Assembly: GCA_022841745.1 (NCBI GenBank)
Contig: JALHQW010000003.1
Coordinates: 62,001 to 126,000 of the forward strand
Direction of reading: 5' to 3'
DNA length: 64,000 nt
From: Saprospiraceae bacterium
Lineage (GTDB): Bacteria; Bacteroidota; Bacteroidia; Chitinophagales; Saprospiraceae
In this document: one piece after another, positions 53,258 to 62,571 of the stretch
How positions within the stretch are numbered: position 1 is the first letter of the stretch
Layout: the number at the start of each line of letters is the position of its first letter
The notes under the pieces: generated by a model
Databases searched by the model: none
Seen by the model: the letters and a program-made list of their open reading frames with translations, nothing else
What the model was told of the DNA's origin: nothing
Made by a program: the position numbers and the translations under genes

Positions 53258-54694
53258 CTATAATTTTTCAAATAGCACGTCCATTGAAAGCGAACTGTCC
53301 ACCAATCCTAGGCTATGTTCGTTGTGCTTGACACCATATGGCGTGATGACGGTGAAAAACACCTGCTTTCTCGTCTTCGTCAGCTTTTTGAAACGGGCGA
53401 TTTGTTCCCGGATTTGCTCGTTTTCCTTCTTTGACAGCACCCAAGCGTGGTGGTAAAATTTCAGTTCGCAAAGGTTGATGACCTTGTCGTTTCTATCAAT
53501 TAGCAGGTCAATCTGGATGCCCGATTCGTCCTTTTTGCCCGGCTTATAAAAACCCGATACCGTGCTGTAAACCCCCGAAATACCTAAGGCCTTTTTGACC
53601 TGGGCGACGTGCTTTAGGCAGATGGTCTCGAAAGCATAACCAGACCAGACCTTGTAGGCTTGTGTCTCGCTCAGTTTCACCCAGGCATCCTCGCCAGTAT
53701 GCTCCATGTCCTCCATGAACTTTAAGTAAAACAAGGAATACTCATCAGTGAGGCGGTAATACAATTCCTTCTTCTTCTGGTCTAAAGGATAGTATTGTGT
53801 GACAAAATCGGATACCACCAGTTCCTCGATGAAGCGGGAAGCACCGCCGCCGTCCTGCAAGCCACTGATTTTCAGGATTTCCTGACGGTTCAAGCCCTTG
53901 CCCACCGAAGACAGTGCCCGGATGATGGCGATATGGTTTTCGGGATACTCGAACAGCGCTGGGTAGAGTCGCTCGAACTCACGATAGAGCAGCCCAGATG
54001 GCTGAAGGCAAATGGACTGTATATTCTGTGCTGCCGACAAGCCCGATTTCACCTCCTTCAAGTAGTGCGGGATGCCGCCCAGCGCCATGTATAGTTGGAG
54101 AATATGGTAGCGGTCGAGGTTGAGGTTGCGGCTTTTGAGGAAAGTTTCCGCTTCCTCCAAGGTGAAGGGTTTGAGGAAAACCCGTTTGGTTATGCGGTTG
54201 TGCAGCCCGCCCCGGTCGTTCACGATTTTTTGAATCATCCACGAAGCGGCAGAACCGCAGATTACCAGCACCACATCGTTTTTGCGGGTCGCCCAACTGT
54301 TCCAAAACCAGCCGAGCGCCGAAACAAAGCCCGACTTATGCGTCGAAAACCAGGGCAACTCGTCCAAAAAGACTATTTTCTTCCCTTCCTTTTGAAAGGA
54401 ATCGAGGCATTGACTCAGCAGGTGGAAGGCCGCCAGCCAGTTCTTGGGCGACTTTTCGGGAAAGCTGAAGGTCTCAAACGCTTTTTTCAGTTCAAGCGTG
54501 AAATTCTGGATTTGCTCCTTCAGGCTGGCATATTGCACCCCGGAGATTTCCACGTCAATCTTTTCGGTGTATGTTTCACGGACAAGAAAGGTCTTCCCCA
54601 CCCGACGCCGACCAATGATGGCTACCATTTCTGACTCCCGTGAGTCAAGTGCGCTGAGCAGCACTTCCCTTTCTTTTGACCTACCTACTAGCAT
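53258..54694 (-). CDS. AAA ATPase with C-terminal DUF234/PD-(D/E)XK-like domain
   Basis: A 478-residue protein of the archaeal-type ATPase (ATPase_2) family. The N-terminus is MLVGRSKEREVLLSAL, Walker A is IIGRRRVGKTFLVRE, Walker B is KIVFLDELPWFSTHK, followed by sensor VLVICGSAASWMIQ. A winged-helix-like middle part follows (LNRQEILKISGLQDGGGASR), then a C-terminal domain with IQIDLLIDRNDKVINLCELK, the D...E-x-K set of a nuclease-like fold. The function is unknown; the family is common, often patchily distributed and probably mobile. It is not the same subfamily as the DUF4143 ATPase at 35939. Confidence 0.9.
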   Translation of the reverse strand: MLVGRSKEREVLLSALDSRESEMVAIIGRRRVGKTFLVRETYTEKIDVEISGVQYASLKEQIQNFTLELKKAFETFSFPEKSPKNWLAAFHLLSQCLDSFQKEGKKIVFLDELPWFSTHKSGFVSALGWFWNSWATRKNDVVLVICGSAASWMIQKIVNDRGGLHNRITKRVFLKPFTLEEAETFLKSRNLNLDRYHILQLYMALGGIPHYLKEVKSGLSAAQNIQSICLQPSGLLYREFERLYPALFEYPENHIAIIRALSSVGKGLNRQEILKISGLQDGGGASRFIEELVVSDFVTQYYPLDQKKKELYYRLTDEYSLFYLKFMEDMEHTGEDAWVKLSETQAYKVWSGYAFETICLKHVAQVKKALGISGVYSTVSGFYKPGKKDESGIQIDLLIDRNDKVINLCELKFYHHAWVLSKKENEQIREQIARFKKLTKTRKQVFFTVITPYGVKHNEHSLGLVDSSLSMDVLFEKL

Positions 54695-54883
54695 TTGGCT
54701 GAGTTATAAACGATAAAACACTATTAATTGCTGAAACTTCCGATTTAATGAGGTTCGGAAAGCAAAAATAGTTAGTTTCAGCAACTAATAGCAAAAAAAA
54801 GAGAGATCCCTCAGAAAAAGTGGATTGGAGGGAAAGGTTTGGAAGCTTGAGAAATGGTTTATACCTATGATCCCTAAATTAAT

Positions 54884-54962
54884 GGTTCGTGAAGATTTAA
54901 GAGCCTACCCCGATTCTTCGGGGTTTCAAGGTGTTGCCGTCGGACTTAAACCTTCATGAACC
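54884..54962. terminator. Large imperfect stem-loop downstream of porP
   Basis: Bases 54884-54901 pair with 54945-54962 (16 of 18), and the loop carries a smaller hairpin (CCCCGA, TTC, TTCGGGG). It lies immediately 3' of the minus-strand PorP/SprF gene, which stops at 54971, so a transcription end for that operon is plausible. Confidence 0.5.
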
Positions 54963-54970
54963 TTTGACCC

Positions 54971-55894
54971 TTAAAAATACCTCGGCCTCAGCACCGGCAC
55001 CACCTGCGCAGCCGAAGCCTTCACAAAAGCATATTCCAGCAACAACTCAAACGACCCCGCATTGCCATTCCTCACAGCACCAAGGCCGAGGTCGTAGGCC
55101 AGGCCAGCCCGTATCCGCTCCGAGATTTGGTATTGCCCGACGGCCACCAATGCATCGCCGCCAAGTGCGGTGGTTTTGCTCATGCGCAGCGTGCTACCCA
55201 GCCACAGCCTCGCATCCTCCGTGAAGCCAAAGCCAAGGTGAGCATCAAAGCTCGGTGGCGCATTTTCCACCACACGAACCGCCCCGGCGGCCCGCATCCG
55301 CAGCGTGGGCGAGAGTTCCAATACTGCCCCTGCATTGGCGAAGAAGTGCCGCACCTGCCCATTCGATTGGCCACGGTCGAGCACCTGTGGGATGGCTGCG
55401 CCCACGAAAAACCGCTCGTTTTCAAAATGGACGCCCATGCCCAAGTTGAACAAATAGGCAGGTGCCATCATGCTCTCCTCTGGCTTAATCGAGCCGGAAA
55501 TCGTACGAATTTCGGACAAATCAGCCTCGTAGCGGGTCATGCTGCCGTGCAGCCCGATGCCCAGCCTCCCGCTCCCAAGCTGCACCCGGTAAGCATAAGC
55601 TGCTTGCGCAAAGGTCGAGTTGTAGAACCCGATTCGGTCGTTCACCAAGGTCAGCCCCAAGCCCACCCGTTCTGCCAGGACTGGCGAGTTTACGCTGAGG
55701 GCCTGCGTCACGGGAGCACCTTCCAGCCCCGCCCATTGTTGCCGATGAAAAGCCGTGATGGTCGGCAAGCCCGTGCTACCCGCCGCCCCCGGATTGGCGA
55801 TGAGCTTATTGTAAAAAAACTGCGAAAAGAACGGCTGCTGCTGCGCAAACAGCGAGGTACAGCCAAGGAGGAAAAATAGGTGTAGATATCTCAT
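54971..55894 (-). CDS. PorP/SprF-family type IX secretion outer-membrane protein
   Basis: A 307-residue barrel-type protein starting at 55894 (MRYLHLFFLLGCTSLFAQQQ); the longer reading would run through the repeats. It has the PorP/SprF signature: PFFSQFFYNKLIANPGAAGS, HRQQWAGLEGAPVTQAL, LGLTLVNDRIGFYN, LGIGLHGSMTRYEADLSEIR and the C-terminal Phe after RPRYF. In Flavobacterium, SprF is needed for secretion of the giant adhesin SprB and is encoded next to it. Here the upstream gene on the same strand is an SprB-like type B adhesin, so this is its probable dedicated partner. The intergenic region is filled with palindromic repeats. Confidence 0.9.
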   Translation of the reverse strand: MRYLHLFFLLGCTSLFAQQQPFFSQFFYNKLIANPGAAGSTGLPTITAFHRQQWAGLEGAPVTQALSVNSPVLAERVGLGLTLVNDRIGFYNSTFAQAAYAYRVQLGSGRLGIGLHGSMTRYEADLSEIRTISGSIKPEESMMAPAYLFNLGMGVHFENERFFVGAAIPQVLDRGQSNGQVRHFFANAGAVLELSPTLRMRAAGAVRVVENAPPSFDAHLGFGFTEDARLWLGSTLRMSKTTALGGDALVAVGQYQISERIRAGLAYDLGLGAVRNGNAGSFELLLEYAFVKASAAQVVPVLRPRYF

Positions 55895-55899
55895 ATTAA

Positions 55900-56138
55900 G
55901 TAACACGGACTGCCAGTCCGTGCTTTTGTTTTGCGTAACACGGACTGCCAGTCCGTGCTTTTGTTTTGCGTAACACGGACTGCCAGTCCGTGCTTTTGTA
56001 TTTTCAATTGTCATCCAATCTAACTCAAGAGGAAGCACGGACTAGCAGTCCGTGTTACAAAGCACGGACTAGCAGTCCGTGTTACAAAGCACGGACTAGC
56101 AGTCCGTGTTACAAAGCACGGACTAGCAGTCCGTGTTA
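55900..56138. repeat. Palindrome arrays: three 35-bp and four 27-bp units in opposite orientation
   Basis: Three copies of a 35-bp unit (55900-55934, 55935-55969, 55970-56000 partial) each contain CACGGACTGCCAGTCCGTG, a perfect 19-bp palindrome. After 33 bp of unique DNA, four copies of an inverted 27-bp unit follow (56034-56060, 56061-56087, 56088-56114, 56115-56138), each with CACGGACTAGCAGTCCGTG. The last unit supplies the TAA stop codon of the adhesin gene. The two arrays also form a giant inverted repeat. Confidence 0.95.
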
Positions 56139-59100
56139 CTCCACCGCCACAAACCCCTGCAAAACCGTCCCCTTACCATCGTTCAGCCGAAGCTGGTAGA
56201 AGTAGGTGCCTGGCGGCAATGGCTGCCCGTTATAGGTTCCGACCCAGTCGTTTTGGTAGTCCTTCGATTCAAAAACCGTGGAGCCCCAGCGGTTGAAAAC
56301 CAGGAGGCTGCTGCCCGGCCAACCAGCAGCGCAAGGTATCACGAAGGCATCGTCCAAGCCGTCGCCATCGGGGGTGATGAGGTTCGGGCGGAAGCAGTCC
56401 CCGGCGGCTACGGAGCCGTCCAAACTGATTCGCACGATCGTTTCATCGCAGACATCGGGGCAGGTCATGGAGCAGAGGCGGTAGCGAAAGCCGTCCTCGC
56501 CAAACGAATTGGGGTATGGGAAATAAGAAACGGTTCCATCTGCCCCATCCACCAATCGTCCCTTGGTTGGCGTGGTCAAAACCGTGAAATCCCAAGCTGG
56601 CAGGTTTTGCGTGAAATCGTTTGCCAACAAATTGATATCCAGTAAACTATCATTAAGCGGCAGCGAATAGAAGTCCTCCACGGCTTTTATGTTTTCGAGA
56701 AAAACCACTGCCGTATCGCTGCCTACGCCGGGACAGGTGCCGTTGGTCAATGTCCAAACAAAGCGGTTCTCGCCGGGCAGCAGCCCTAGCACGGTTGAGT
56801 GAGCGGAGGAGGGCTGTACCACCGTCGCCCCGTCCAAGGCCGTCCAATGGCCAGCGCCTACGGTGGGCGGCGTGGCGTGGAGCATGGGTATTTCGTTTGC
56901 TTCGCAAATGGTCTGGTCGTCGCCAGCGAAGGAAGTGCCCGTTTGGGCGGGCATTACTTGCAGGTTGAACGGCACAGAAATCGCTGATTCACAGCCATTT
57001 AGCGTAGCGGATGCGAAATAGCTGCCCGATTGCGCAGCACCTATATTTGTCAAAACAACCACGCCGCTTCCAGAATAGAAAGGCAGCCCGTTTTGACCAA
57101 AATAATAATCATAAACCGCCCCAGCCTGGCTGTTTGCAATGGAAAGCACCATGTCCTCGCCCTCACAGGCCGTGGTCATGCCAGCCATTACGGGTGTCTG
57201 CGGTGTTGGTGCGACAAAGACCGCCGTCTCAAAGGCCAGCGTCGCCGAGCATTGCGGATAACCGATGACCACGAGGTAATCACCCGATTGCCCCGCGGAA
57301 ATGCCCTCCAAAACAGGGTTCGGTACATTGGCGAAAAAGCCCAATGGGCCATACCAATGGTAGCTCGCACCGGGCAGTAGCGTCGCCGAAAGCGGAACGT
57401 CCGTACCCTCGCAAGCAGGGCCGAGCGAACTGGTCGGGTTGCTGGCCAATGCCCCGCTCGGCAGGGCGATGATGGATACCGGGACGAGGTTGGAGGGCGG
57501 CGTCTGACAACCACCAACTGTGGTTTTTACGGAGTAATTGCCTGATTGTGAAAGTGTTGCGTTAGCAGCAAAATAGGTCGGATTGGCCGCCGTGGCCAGC
57601 CACTGGTCGTTGAAATACCAATCGTAGCTCACGCTGTTGCCAGTGGCGGGCGAGGCGTCGAGTTGCAGCGTTTCGCCTTCGCAAAGCAGCGCATCGGCCA
57701 CGGTAACGGTCGGCGTAGCGGGCATTTGACCCACTTCTACAGCCACGCTTTGCGGAGCAGAAACACAGCCCTCGGCGCTGGTGAGCATGAGCGTGTAGCT
57801 ACCCTCGTTTTGCGAAGCGATGGATGAAAAAACCAGTGGAAAAGGCCCTGTCGCCACCGCTGAACCTGTAAACGAAAAGCCATTTGGCCCTGCCCAATGG
57901 TACTGAACTGGCCCACCAACGGGAACTGAATTATTGGCGCTAAGGCTGACTGGACTGCCCTCACAAGTCGATGTGTTGGCCGTCATATCAGTGATAATCG
58001 GGGCTGGATTGACGGGTACGATGACACTTGCCGTTGCCTCGGCAGAACAGCCGTTTGTTTCCACAACCAATTGAAAAACAGTGGTATCGGACAGCGGCAT
58101 GACGGGGTTTTGCTCCAAGGAAACCACTTGTCCGCCCGTACGCCACTCGTAGCTCACGCCCGGTTGGTTAGTAGCAAAAAGTTGCGCAGCACCACCTTCG
58201 CAAACTGCCCCACCATGCCATGCCAGGGCCACGGGGTCGGGCAGCACGGCCACCTGCACAGGCTCGGAGAGCGGCGATGGGCACCCATTCACGATGGTAT
58301 TGACCAAAAACGGCGGCACGGCCAAGGGGTCGTCAAAAGCCAAGGTCAAAGTGGCTTGGCTGCTCCCGATTAGCTCGCTGTTGCCGTTCTTCCATACGAA
58401 CTCCACATCGCCGTAGGGGCTGGGGTTTTGCACGGTCAGCACCATTTCGCTGCCAGGGCAAACGGGGCTGTTGGTGGCCACCAGCGGAGTGGCAGGCACG
58501 GGCAGGATGCCATCCACCACCAACCCAGCCGAAGCGGTACAGCCATTCTGGCCGGTCACCGTGAGATGGTAGGCTCCGATATCGGTCAACCTGGCCTGGT
58601 AAATAACCGGAGTTGGCGAGTCGGAGGCAAAGCCAGCAGGGCCAGTCCAGTGCCAGTCGGTAATGCCCGTCAGGTTGGCGTAGAACTGCAAAGTGCCTCC
58701 CTCGCAAGGTTGGCTGAGGAAAAAATCGGGGTTGGCTTGCGGCTTTTCCAGCACGTCCACCCAGTAGTTGGCCGATTCCACCACGCAGGTGCCCAACGTT
58801 GCCCTCAGTTTGTAGTTACCCTCGGCATTGGGCTGTATCGAGTTGAAAGTCAGCGAATTGGAGATTTGTCCAAACATCGGCGAATTGCCCTTTATCCATT
58901 GGTAGTTCACCTGCGGGGCAGCGTAGGGCTGCACGGCAAGGGTTACATCTTCGCCGGGGCAGGCGGGTCCACTGCCCTGCACCAGCGGCTGCGCCACGGG
59001 ATCGGGGATGCCCGCCACGAGCACGGACTCCGTTGCGGAGCAGCCAAATACATTGCGCACTTGCACCGTGTAGCTGCCATTGGCGGCGCTGTTTGCTGCC

Positions 59101-61301
59101 GCAATGACGGGGTTGGCAGCCTGCGACGTGAACCCGTTTGGCCCAGCCCAAAGATAACTTAGGCCAATTCCGTTTGCATTGGCAGCGAGTGCCAGTGGTT
59201 TAGGGGCGCAGTCGGTTGCAGGGCTGTATTGGTGTTGCGGAGCAATGGTCGGCGGTTGGTTGATGGACACGGTAGCCATCGCTGGAACGCTGGACACACA
59301 GCCATCCTGCCAGACGAGCAGCGAGAAGGTTTGAGCTGCTAAAACATTGCTTATCAACGGGTTGGGTTGGGTTGAAAAAATAGCTGACTCACCTTGGCGG
59401 CGCCATTCGTAGCTGGGATTCGGAAGTGGATTTGCGAACAACTGGGCGGTTCCACCGGGGCATGTAGGGCCGCCCGTTTCGGCAAAAGCCTGTGGCCGGG
59501 GCTTGATGAGGGTGGCCACGGGGAAGCTCATGGCCGTACAGCCTTGCTCGTCGGTGATTTTGAGTTGCCAATTGCCGGAGACATAGGCGTCCATTGTTTG
59601 GTCAATATAAAGGACACTGTCCGCTGTGGTGAGCATTGGAAGTGCCGCACCGAACGGGCCGTACCAATCGAAAACCGATGCCTTGGCAGTGGTGTACAGC
59701 TTCACTTTGTCGCCAAAGCAAATGGCACCGTTCGTCAGCAGGTCGGGTACGGCAGGCAAGGGGTTCACCTGCAACGGAACGGTCGCAGTGGCGGGATCGC
59801 AGCCCGGCGCTTGGAGCAATAGCGTATAATCGCCTGATTGGTAGTTGTTTACATCGAAAACGACGGGGTCTGCGTAGTTGGCCTGGAAGCCTTGCGGCCC
59901 TGTCCAATTGAGGTTCGCATTGGCGGGCAGCGGGCTTGGTGACATGATTTTGAACTGGACATCTTCACCCTCGCAAGCTGCTGTTGGCACTTCGAGTTTC
60001 AGTTCGACCATCGTGTCCGCCACGAGGTTGAGCGGCTGTCCCGTGGTCGTTGCCAAGCAGCCAAGCCGAGTGCCCCGCACCTGTGGTTGGTAGCTGCCGA
60101 TGCCAAGCCCCGTGAAGTGCGGGCTGTTCGACCAGTTTTGGCCGCCATCCACGCTGTATTCGAGGTTGGGAGCGCCGTGCGCAAAGAGCCTTATCGTGCC
60201 GTTCTGGCCGCCTAAGCATACGACGGGGTCGGTGGCTTGAATGCTGTCCAATTTGACCAAACCGTCAGTGAACAGGCAACCGAGGCAGGGAGCAGCGTCC
60301 AATGTGCCGGGACAAATCGGCAAGTTCTCGGCGCTCCCGCCAAATCGGAGCAGGTGGCCGAGGTTGGCCGACTGCGAATTTGGCGGCAAGAAAGGGTCGT
60401 CGTTTTTTACCAAAAACATGGAATCGCCTTGGCAACTTCCCCGGTTTGCGAAGCGCAAAATCGGCGTTTTGGTGCCGGGCAACAGGTCGAAGCCGTTGCC
60501 AGTGGCATTCATTCGGAAGGTGATATAGTCATGGCCGTTGTCCTCCACAGGACTGTCCTGTCGGGAGGTGCTTCCGAAGGAAAAATGGCTGGGAAGCAGG
60601 TTGGTTAGGTTGTGGATTTGGAAAAAATTGGTTGGAACCCGAAGGGAAACCTGCGCATAATCCAATGCTCCAGTTGCCGAATAATCAGCACCCGTGGTCA
60701 GCGAGATTTGGTAGAAATTGTCGGGCAACAGTTCCAACTCGCAGTGAACCAGGCAGTTGGCTGTTTCGAAACAATTGGCCTGACCCTCCTCGTACCGACC
60801 AATCACCGCATTTGCCTGCCCCGCTCCTTCAATGATGAACTTATTGAAAACGGGCAATCCGAGCGAATTGGGCGGCAAGAAGGGGTCATTGGCGGGGTGC
60901 ATGATGTCAAACAGACCTGCGCAGCCAAGTGCATTGCGAAAGGAGAAGAGCCGCACCTCCTGCCCTATGGGGTAGTTGATGGCATCTGTCGCAGCAGCAA
61001 GCGAAAAAACGGCATAGTCCACGCTGGGGTTTTCGACGGGCCGCTGCACGAGGTTGGTCAGTTGCCACTGCCCGACAAGGCTATTGAGCGATGCAAGCTC
61101 AAAGCCGCCCGTTGGCAAGGTGACGACCACCTGCGCAGCATGGGTGATGTGGTCGAGCGGGGGCAACAGGTCGGTATAGGAGCGGGCAATGGCGGTATAG
61201 GTGCCGTCCGCAGCCAGTTCCAATTTCAACTCAATCTGGCCAAAAACTGAAGTGGCCGTTGCACAAGCGAATAGTGTCAGTAAGTGTAGGAGGTTTTTCA
61301 T
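56136..61301 (-). CDS. SprB-like giant surface protein with T9SS type B (CHU_C) sorting domain
   Basis: A 1721-residue secreted protein with signal peptide MKNLLHLLTLFACATATSVF. Residues 22-340 contain two copies of a roughly 150-residue N-terminal domain (MHPANDPFLPPNSLGLPVF and VKNDDPFLPPNSQSANLGHL mark the equivalent ends). The middle is built from about 15 repeats of an Ig-like module around a core such as CEGGTLQFYANLTG, CPGEDVTLAVQPYA and YEWRTGGQVVSLEQNP. Residues 1632-1721 (CFRPNLITPDGDGLDDAFV, then NRWGSTVF and YNGQPLPPGTYFYQLRL) are the CHU_C type B sorting domain. With porP/sprF directly downstream it looks like an SprB-SprF pair for gliding or adhesion. The stop codon is shared with the flanking repeat array. 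Confidence 0.88.
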   Translation of the reverse strand: MKNLLHLLTLFACATATSVFGQIELKLELAADGTYTAIARSYTDLLPPLDHITHAAQVVVTLPTGGFELASLNSLVGQWQLTNLVQRPVENPSVDYAVFSLAAATDAINYPIGQEVRLFSFRNALGCAGLFDIMHPANDPFLPPNSLGLPVFNKFIIEGAGQANAVIGRYEEGQANCFETANCLVHCELELLPDNFYQISLTTGADYSATGALDYAQVSLRVPTNFFQIHNLTNLLPSHFSFGSTSRQDSPVEDNGHDYITFRMNATGNGFDLLPGTKTPILRFANRGSCQGDSMFLVKNDDPFLPPNSQSANLGHLLRFGGSAENLPICPGTLDAAPCLGCLFTDGLVKLDSIQATDPVVCLGGQNGTIRLFAHGAPNLEYSVDGGQNWSNSPHFTGLGIGSYQPQVRGTRLGCLATTTGQPLNLVADTMVELKLEVPTAACEGEDVQFKIMSPSPLPANANLNWTGPQGFQANYADPVVFDVNNYQSGDYTLLLQAPGCDPATATVPLQVNPLPAVPDLLTNGAICFGDKVKLYTTAKASVFDWYGPFGAALPMLTTADSVLYIDQTMDAYVSGNWQLKITDEQGCTAMSFPVATLIKPRPQAFAETGGPTCPGGTAQLFANPLPNPSYEWRRQGESAIFSTQPNPLISNVLAAQTFSLLVWQDGCVSSVPAMATVSINQPPTIAPQHQYSPATDCAPKPLALAANANGIGLSYLWAGPNGFTSQAANPVIAAANSAANGSYTVQVRNVFGCSATESVLVAGIPDPVAQPLVQGSGPACPGEDVTLAVQPYAAPQVNYQWIKGNSPMFGQISNSLTFNSIQPNAEGNYKLRATLGTCVVESANYWVDVLEKPQANPDFFLSQPCEGGTLQFYANLTGITDWHWTGPAGFASDSPTPVIYQARLTDIGAYHLTVTGQNGCTASAGLVVDGILPVPATPLVATNSPVCPGSEMVLTVQNPSPYGDVEFVWKNGNSELIGSSQATLTLAFDDPLAVPPFLVNTIVNGCPSPLSEPVQVAVLPDPVALAWHGGAVCEGGAAQLFATNQPGVSYEWRTGGQVVSLEQNPVMPLSDTTVFQLVVETNGCSAEATASVIVPVNPAPIITDMTANTSTCEGSPVSLSANNSVPVGGPVQYHWAGPNGFSFTGSAVATGPFPLVFSSIASQNEGSYTLMLTSAEGCVSAPQSVAVEVGQMPATPTVTVADALLCEGETLQLDASPATGNSVSYDWYFNDQWLATAANPTYFAANATLSQSGNYSVKTTVGGCQTPPSNLVPVSIIALPSGALASNPTSSLGPACEGTDVPLSATLLPGASYHWYGPLGFFANVPNPVLEGISAGQSGDYLVVIGYPQCSATLAFETAVFVAPTPQTPVMAGMTTACEGEDMVLSIANSQAGAVYDYYFGQNGLPFYSGSGVVVLTNIGAAQSGSYFASATLNGCESAISVPFNLQVMPAQTGTSFAGDDQTICEANEIPMLHATPPTVGAGHWTALDGATVVQPSSAHSTVLGLLPGENRFVWTLTNGTCPGVGSDTAVVFLENIKAVEDFYSLPLNDSLLDINLLANDFTQNLPAWDFTVLTTPTKGRLVDGADGTVSYFPYPNSFGEDGFRYRLCSMTCPDVCDETIVRISLDGSVAAGDCFRPNLITPDGDGLDDAFVIPCAAGWPGSSLLVFNRWGSTVFESKDYQNDWVGTYNGQPLPPGTYFYQLRLNDGKGTVLQGFVAVE

Positions 61302-61804
61302 TCAAACGTTAAACGGCTTACGGTGGACGGCTTACGGTGGACGGTGTGTACACAGCGAGCTGTACCAACGGCAGCGCAGTTGGTGTACGGGTGTTGTTGT
61401 ACTCGTTCTTGTTGAAAACCTTTAGGAAGTTGCAAGCATCGGCGAGCTACAATTTAGCTTTTTACCGATAGGTAGTTTTTTGGTTGTCTGTTGAAAATGG
61501 TAGGATAAGGGGCATTCAGCCCATGGGATGATAACGTGCCTGAGAGATAGCAAGATTTGTGCCGGAGGGGGGTGAGTTGGGATTTTTTTTTAATTTGATA
61601 TATCCAACTCACAACCTCGGGCCCACCCCCTCTGTCTCCATCGCCAGCCCCCCGAACACACACTCGTGTACCCTGCGCAGCGGCTCCTTGTGCACGAAGC
61701 GTTCCAGTCCTTTACATCGAGGGCAAATTCTTTCAAAAGTTCCTTGCCAAGTTAGGGGGAATCACAGATGGTTCAATCTTAAAAAATTGGCCTTATTGGA
61801 TTTC
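61302..61804. other. 503-bp intergenic region with a heptamer array
   Basis: No convincing gene. Five heptads ACGGCTT, ACGGTGG, ACGGCTT, ACGGTGG, ACGGTGT occupy 61313-61347, directly upstream of the adhesin start. The rest has a T-rich run near 61585, and open frames such as 61454-61663 on the minus strand look random. Regulatory sites for the adhesin gene probably lie here, but no classical promoter box was recognised. Confidence 0.6.
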
Positions 61805-61999
61805 TCAAGAATTCAACGCTTTGCTGTCTTTGTTCATCAACAACTTGACAATAAGCAAACCAGCCGCCAGTACCTTGAGGCTAAAACCAAGCAGCAGCAG
61901 TTCGCTAGCATAGGGGTAGGATTCCAACTTAAATAAAGCACCAATAAAAACGGTGATAAACCCCAGTAATAAAATGGAGAGGATGTATTTCAGTTTCAT
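61805..61999 (-). CDS. Small two-helix membrane protein (GldL N-terminal-like)
   Basis: A 64-residue protein with two membrane helices: KYILSILLLGFITVFIGALF and SELLLLGFSLKVLAAGLLIV, joined by KLESYPYA. The phrase GALFKLESYPYASELLLLG recalls the GALFKIxHWPGAxxLLxxG region of the gliding-motor subunit GldL, and Bacteroidota contain many short stand-alone relatives. The homology is a suggestion from pattern only. It lacks the periplasmic part of GldL, so it cannot be a motor subunit by itself. It is a single gene, divergent from the OB-fold gene downstream. Confidence 0.55.
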   Translation of the reverse strand: MKLKYILSILLLGFITVFIGALFKLESYPYASELLLLGFSLKVLAAGLLIVKLLMNKDSKALNS

Positions 62000-62112
62000 G
62001 ATTTGAATTGATTTACTGTCAAAGCTATAAAATCATCGAAGAACAAACCCTATTTTCACCCCCTTTCTTCCCACTCAGCCAATAGCCGATACTTTTTAAC
62101 AGTGGCTCCCGT

Positions 62113-62120
62113 TACTTTTG
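62113..62120 (+). promoter_or_regulatory. -7 promoter element TACTTTTG
   Basis: TACTTTTG matches the TAnnTTTG consensus and lies 40 bp before the ATG at 62161. No clear -33 TTG at 17-21 bp upstream, only a T-rich run. Confidence 0.45.
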
Positions 62121-62160
62121 GGTCATAATTGGAGAATCCGCAATCATTCAACACCTTAAC

Positions 62161-62568
62161 ATGAAAAAATTACTCATCATCACGGGCTTGCTCATCGCTG
62201 GAGCTGCTATTTATGGCATTTATGAATTCAATCGGGGCGCCGTCAGCAACGCCGATGCAAAGTCCGATGTGACCATCTCGGCCAATGAACTACTGGCAGC
62301 CTTCCAGACGGACGAGGCCGCGGCCAACGCCAAGTTCAACGATAAAGTGGTAGAGGTGACGGGCGAGGTTGGCACCACCAAGCAGGAGGAAGGCAAGACC
62401 ATCGTCAGCCTGAATGCGGGCGATTCGATGGCGGGTGTCACCTGCGAACTCGACCCTACGGCCCAGCACAAGCGCACCAATTTCAACACGGGCGACCAAG
62501 TGACCTTCAAATGCACCTGTTCGGGCATTTTGATGGACGTGGTGCTCATCCGCTGCGTGGAAAAGTAA
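62161..62568 (+). CDS. Exported OB-fold (tRNA_anti-like) protein
   Basis: A 135-residue protein with one N-terminal membrane segment (MKKLLIITGLLIAGAAIYGI), uncleaved or weakly cleavable. The rest is an OB-fold domain of the tRNA_anti-like family: VTISANELLAAFQTDEAAAN, KFNDKVVEVTGEVGTTKQEE, VSLNAGDSMAGVTCELDP and FNTGDQVTFKCTCSGILMDV. In this family the fold is often found in exported Bacteroidota proteins; a nucleic-acid role is unlikely outside the cell, so the ligand is unknown. Three cysteines near the end could form a disulfide. The gene ends in a heptamer hairpin shared with the convergent next gene. Confidence 0.75.
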   Translation: MKKLLIITGLLIAGAAIYGIYEFNRGAVSNADAKSDVTISANELLAAFQTDEAAANAKFNDKVVEVTGEVGTTKQEEGKTIVSLNAGDSMAGVTCELDPTAQHKRTNFNTGDQVTFKCTCSGILMDVVLIRCVEK

Positions 62569-62571
62569 GTG

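Noticed and set aside
55900-56138. Possible CRISPR array
   Set aside because: Units are directly adjacent without unique spacers of constant length, palindromic over almost their full length, and half are inverted; no cas genes are near.
61454-61663. Small minus-strand ORF upstream of the adhesin
   Set aside because: No motif or signal peptide, odd composition and overlap with a T-run; probably random.
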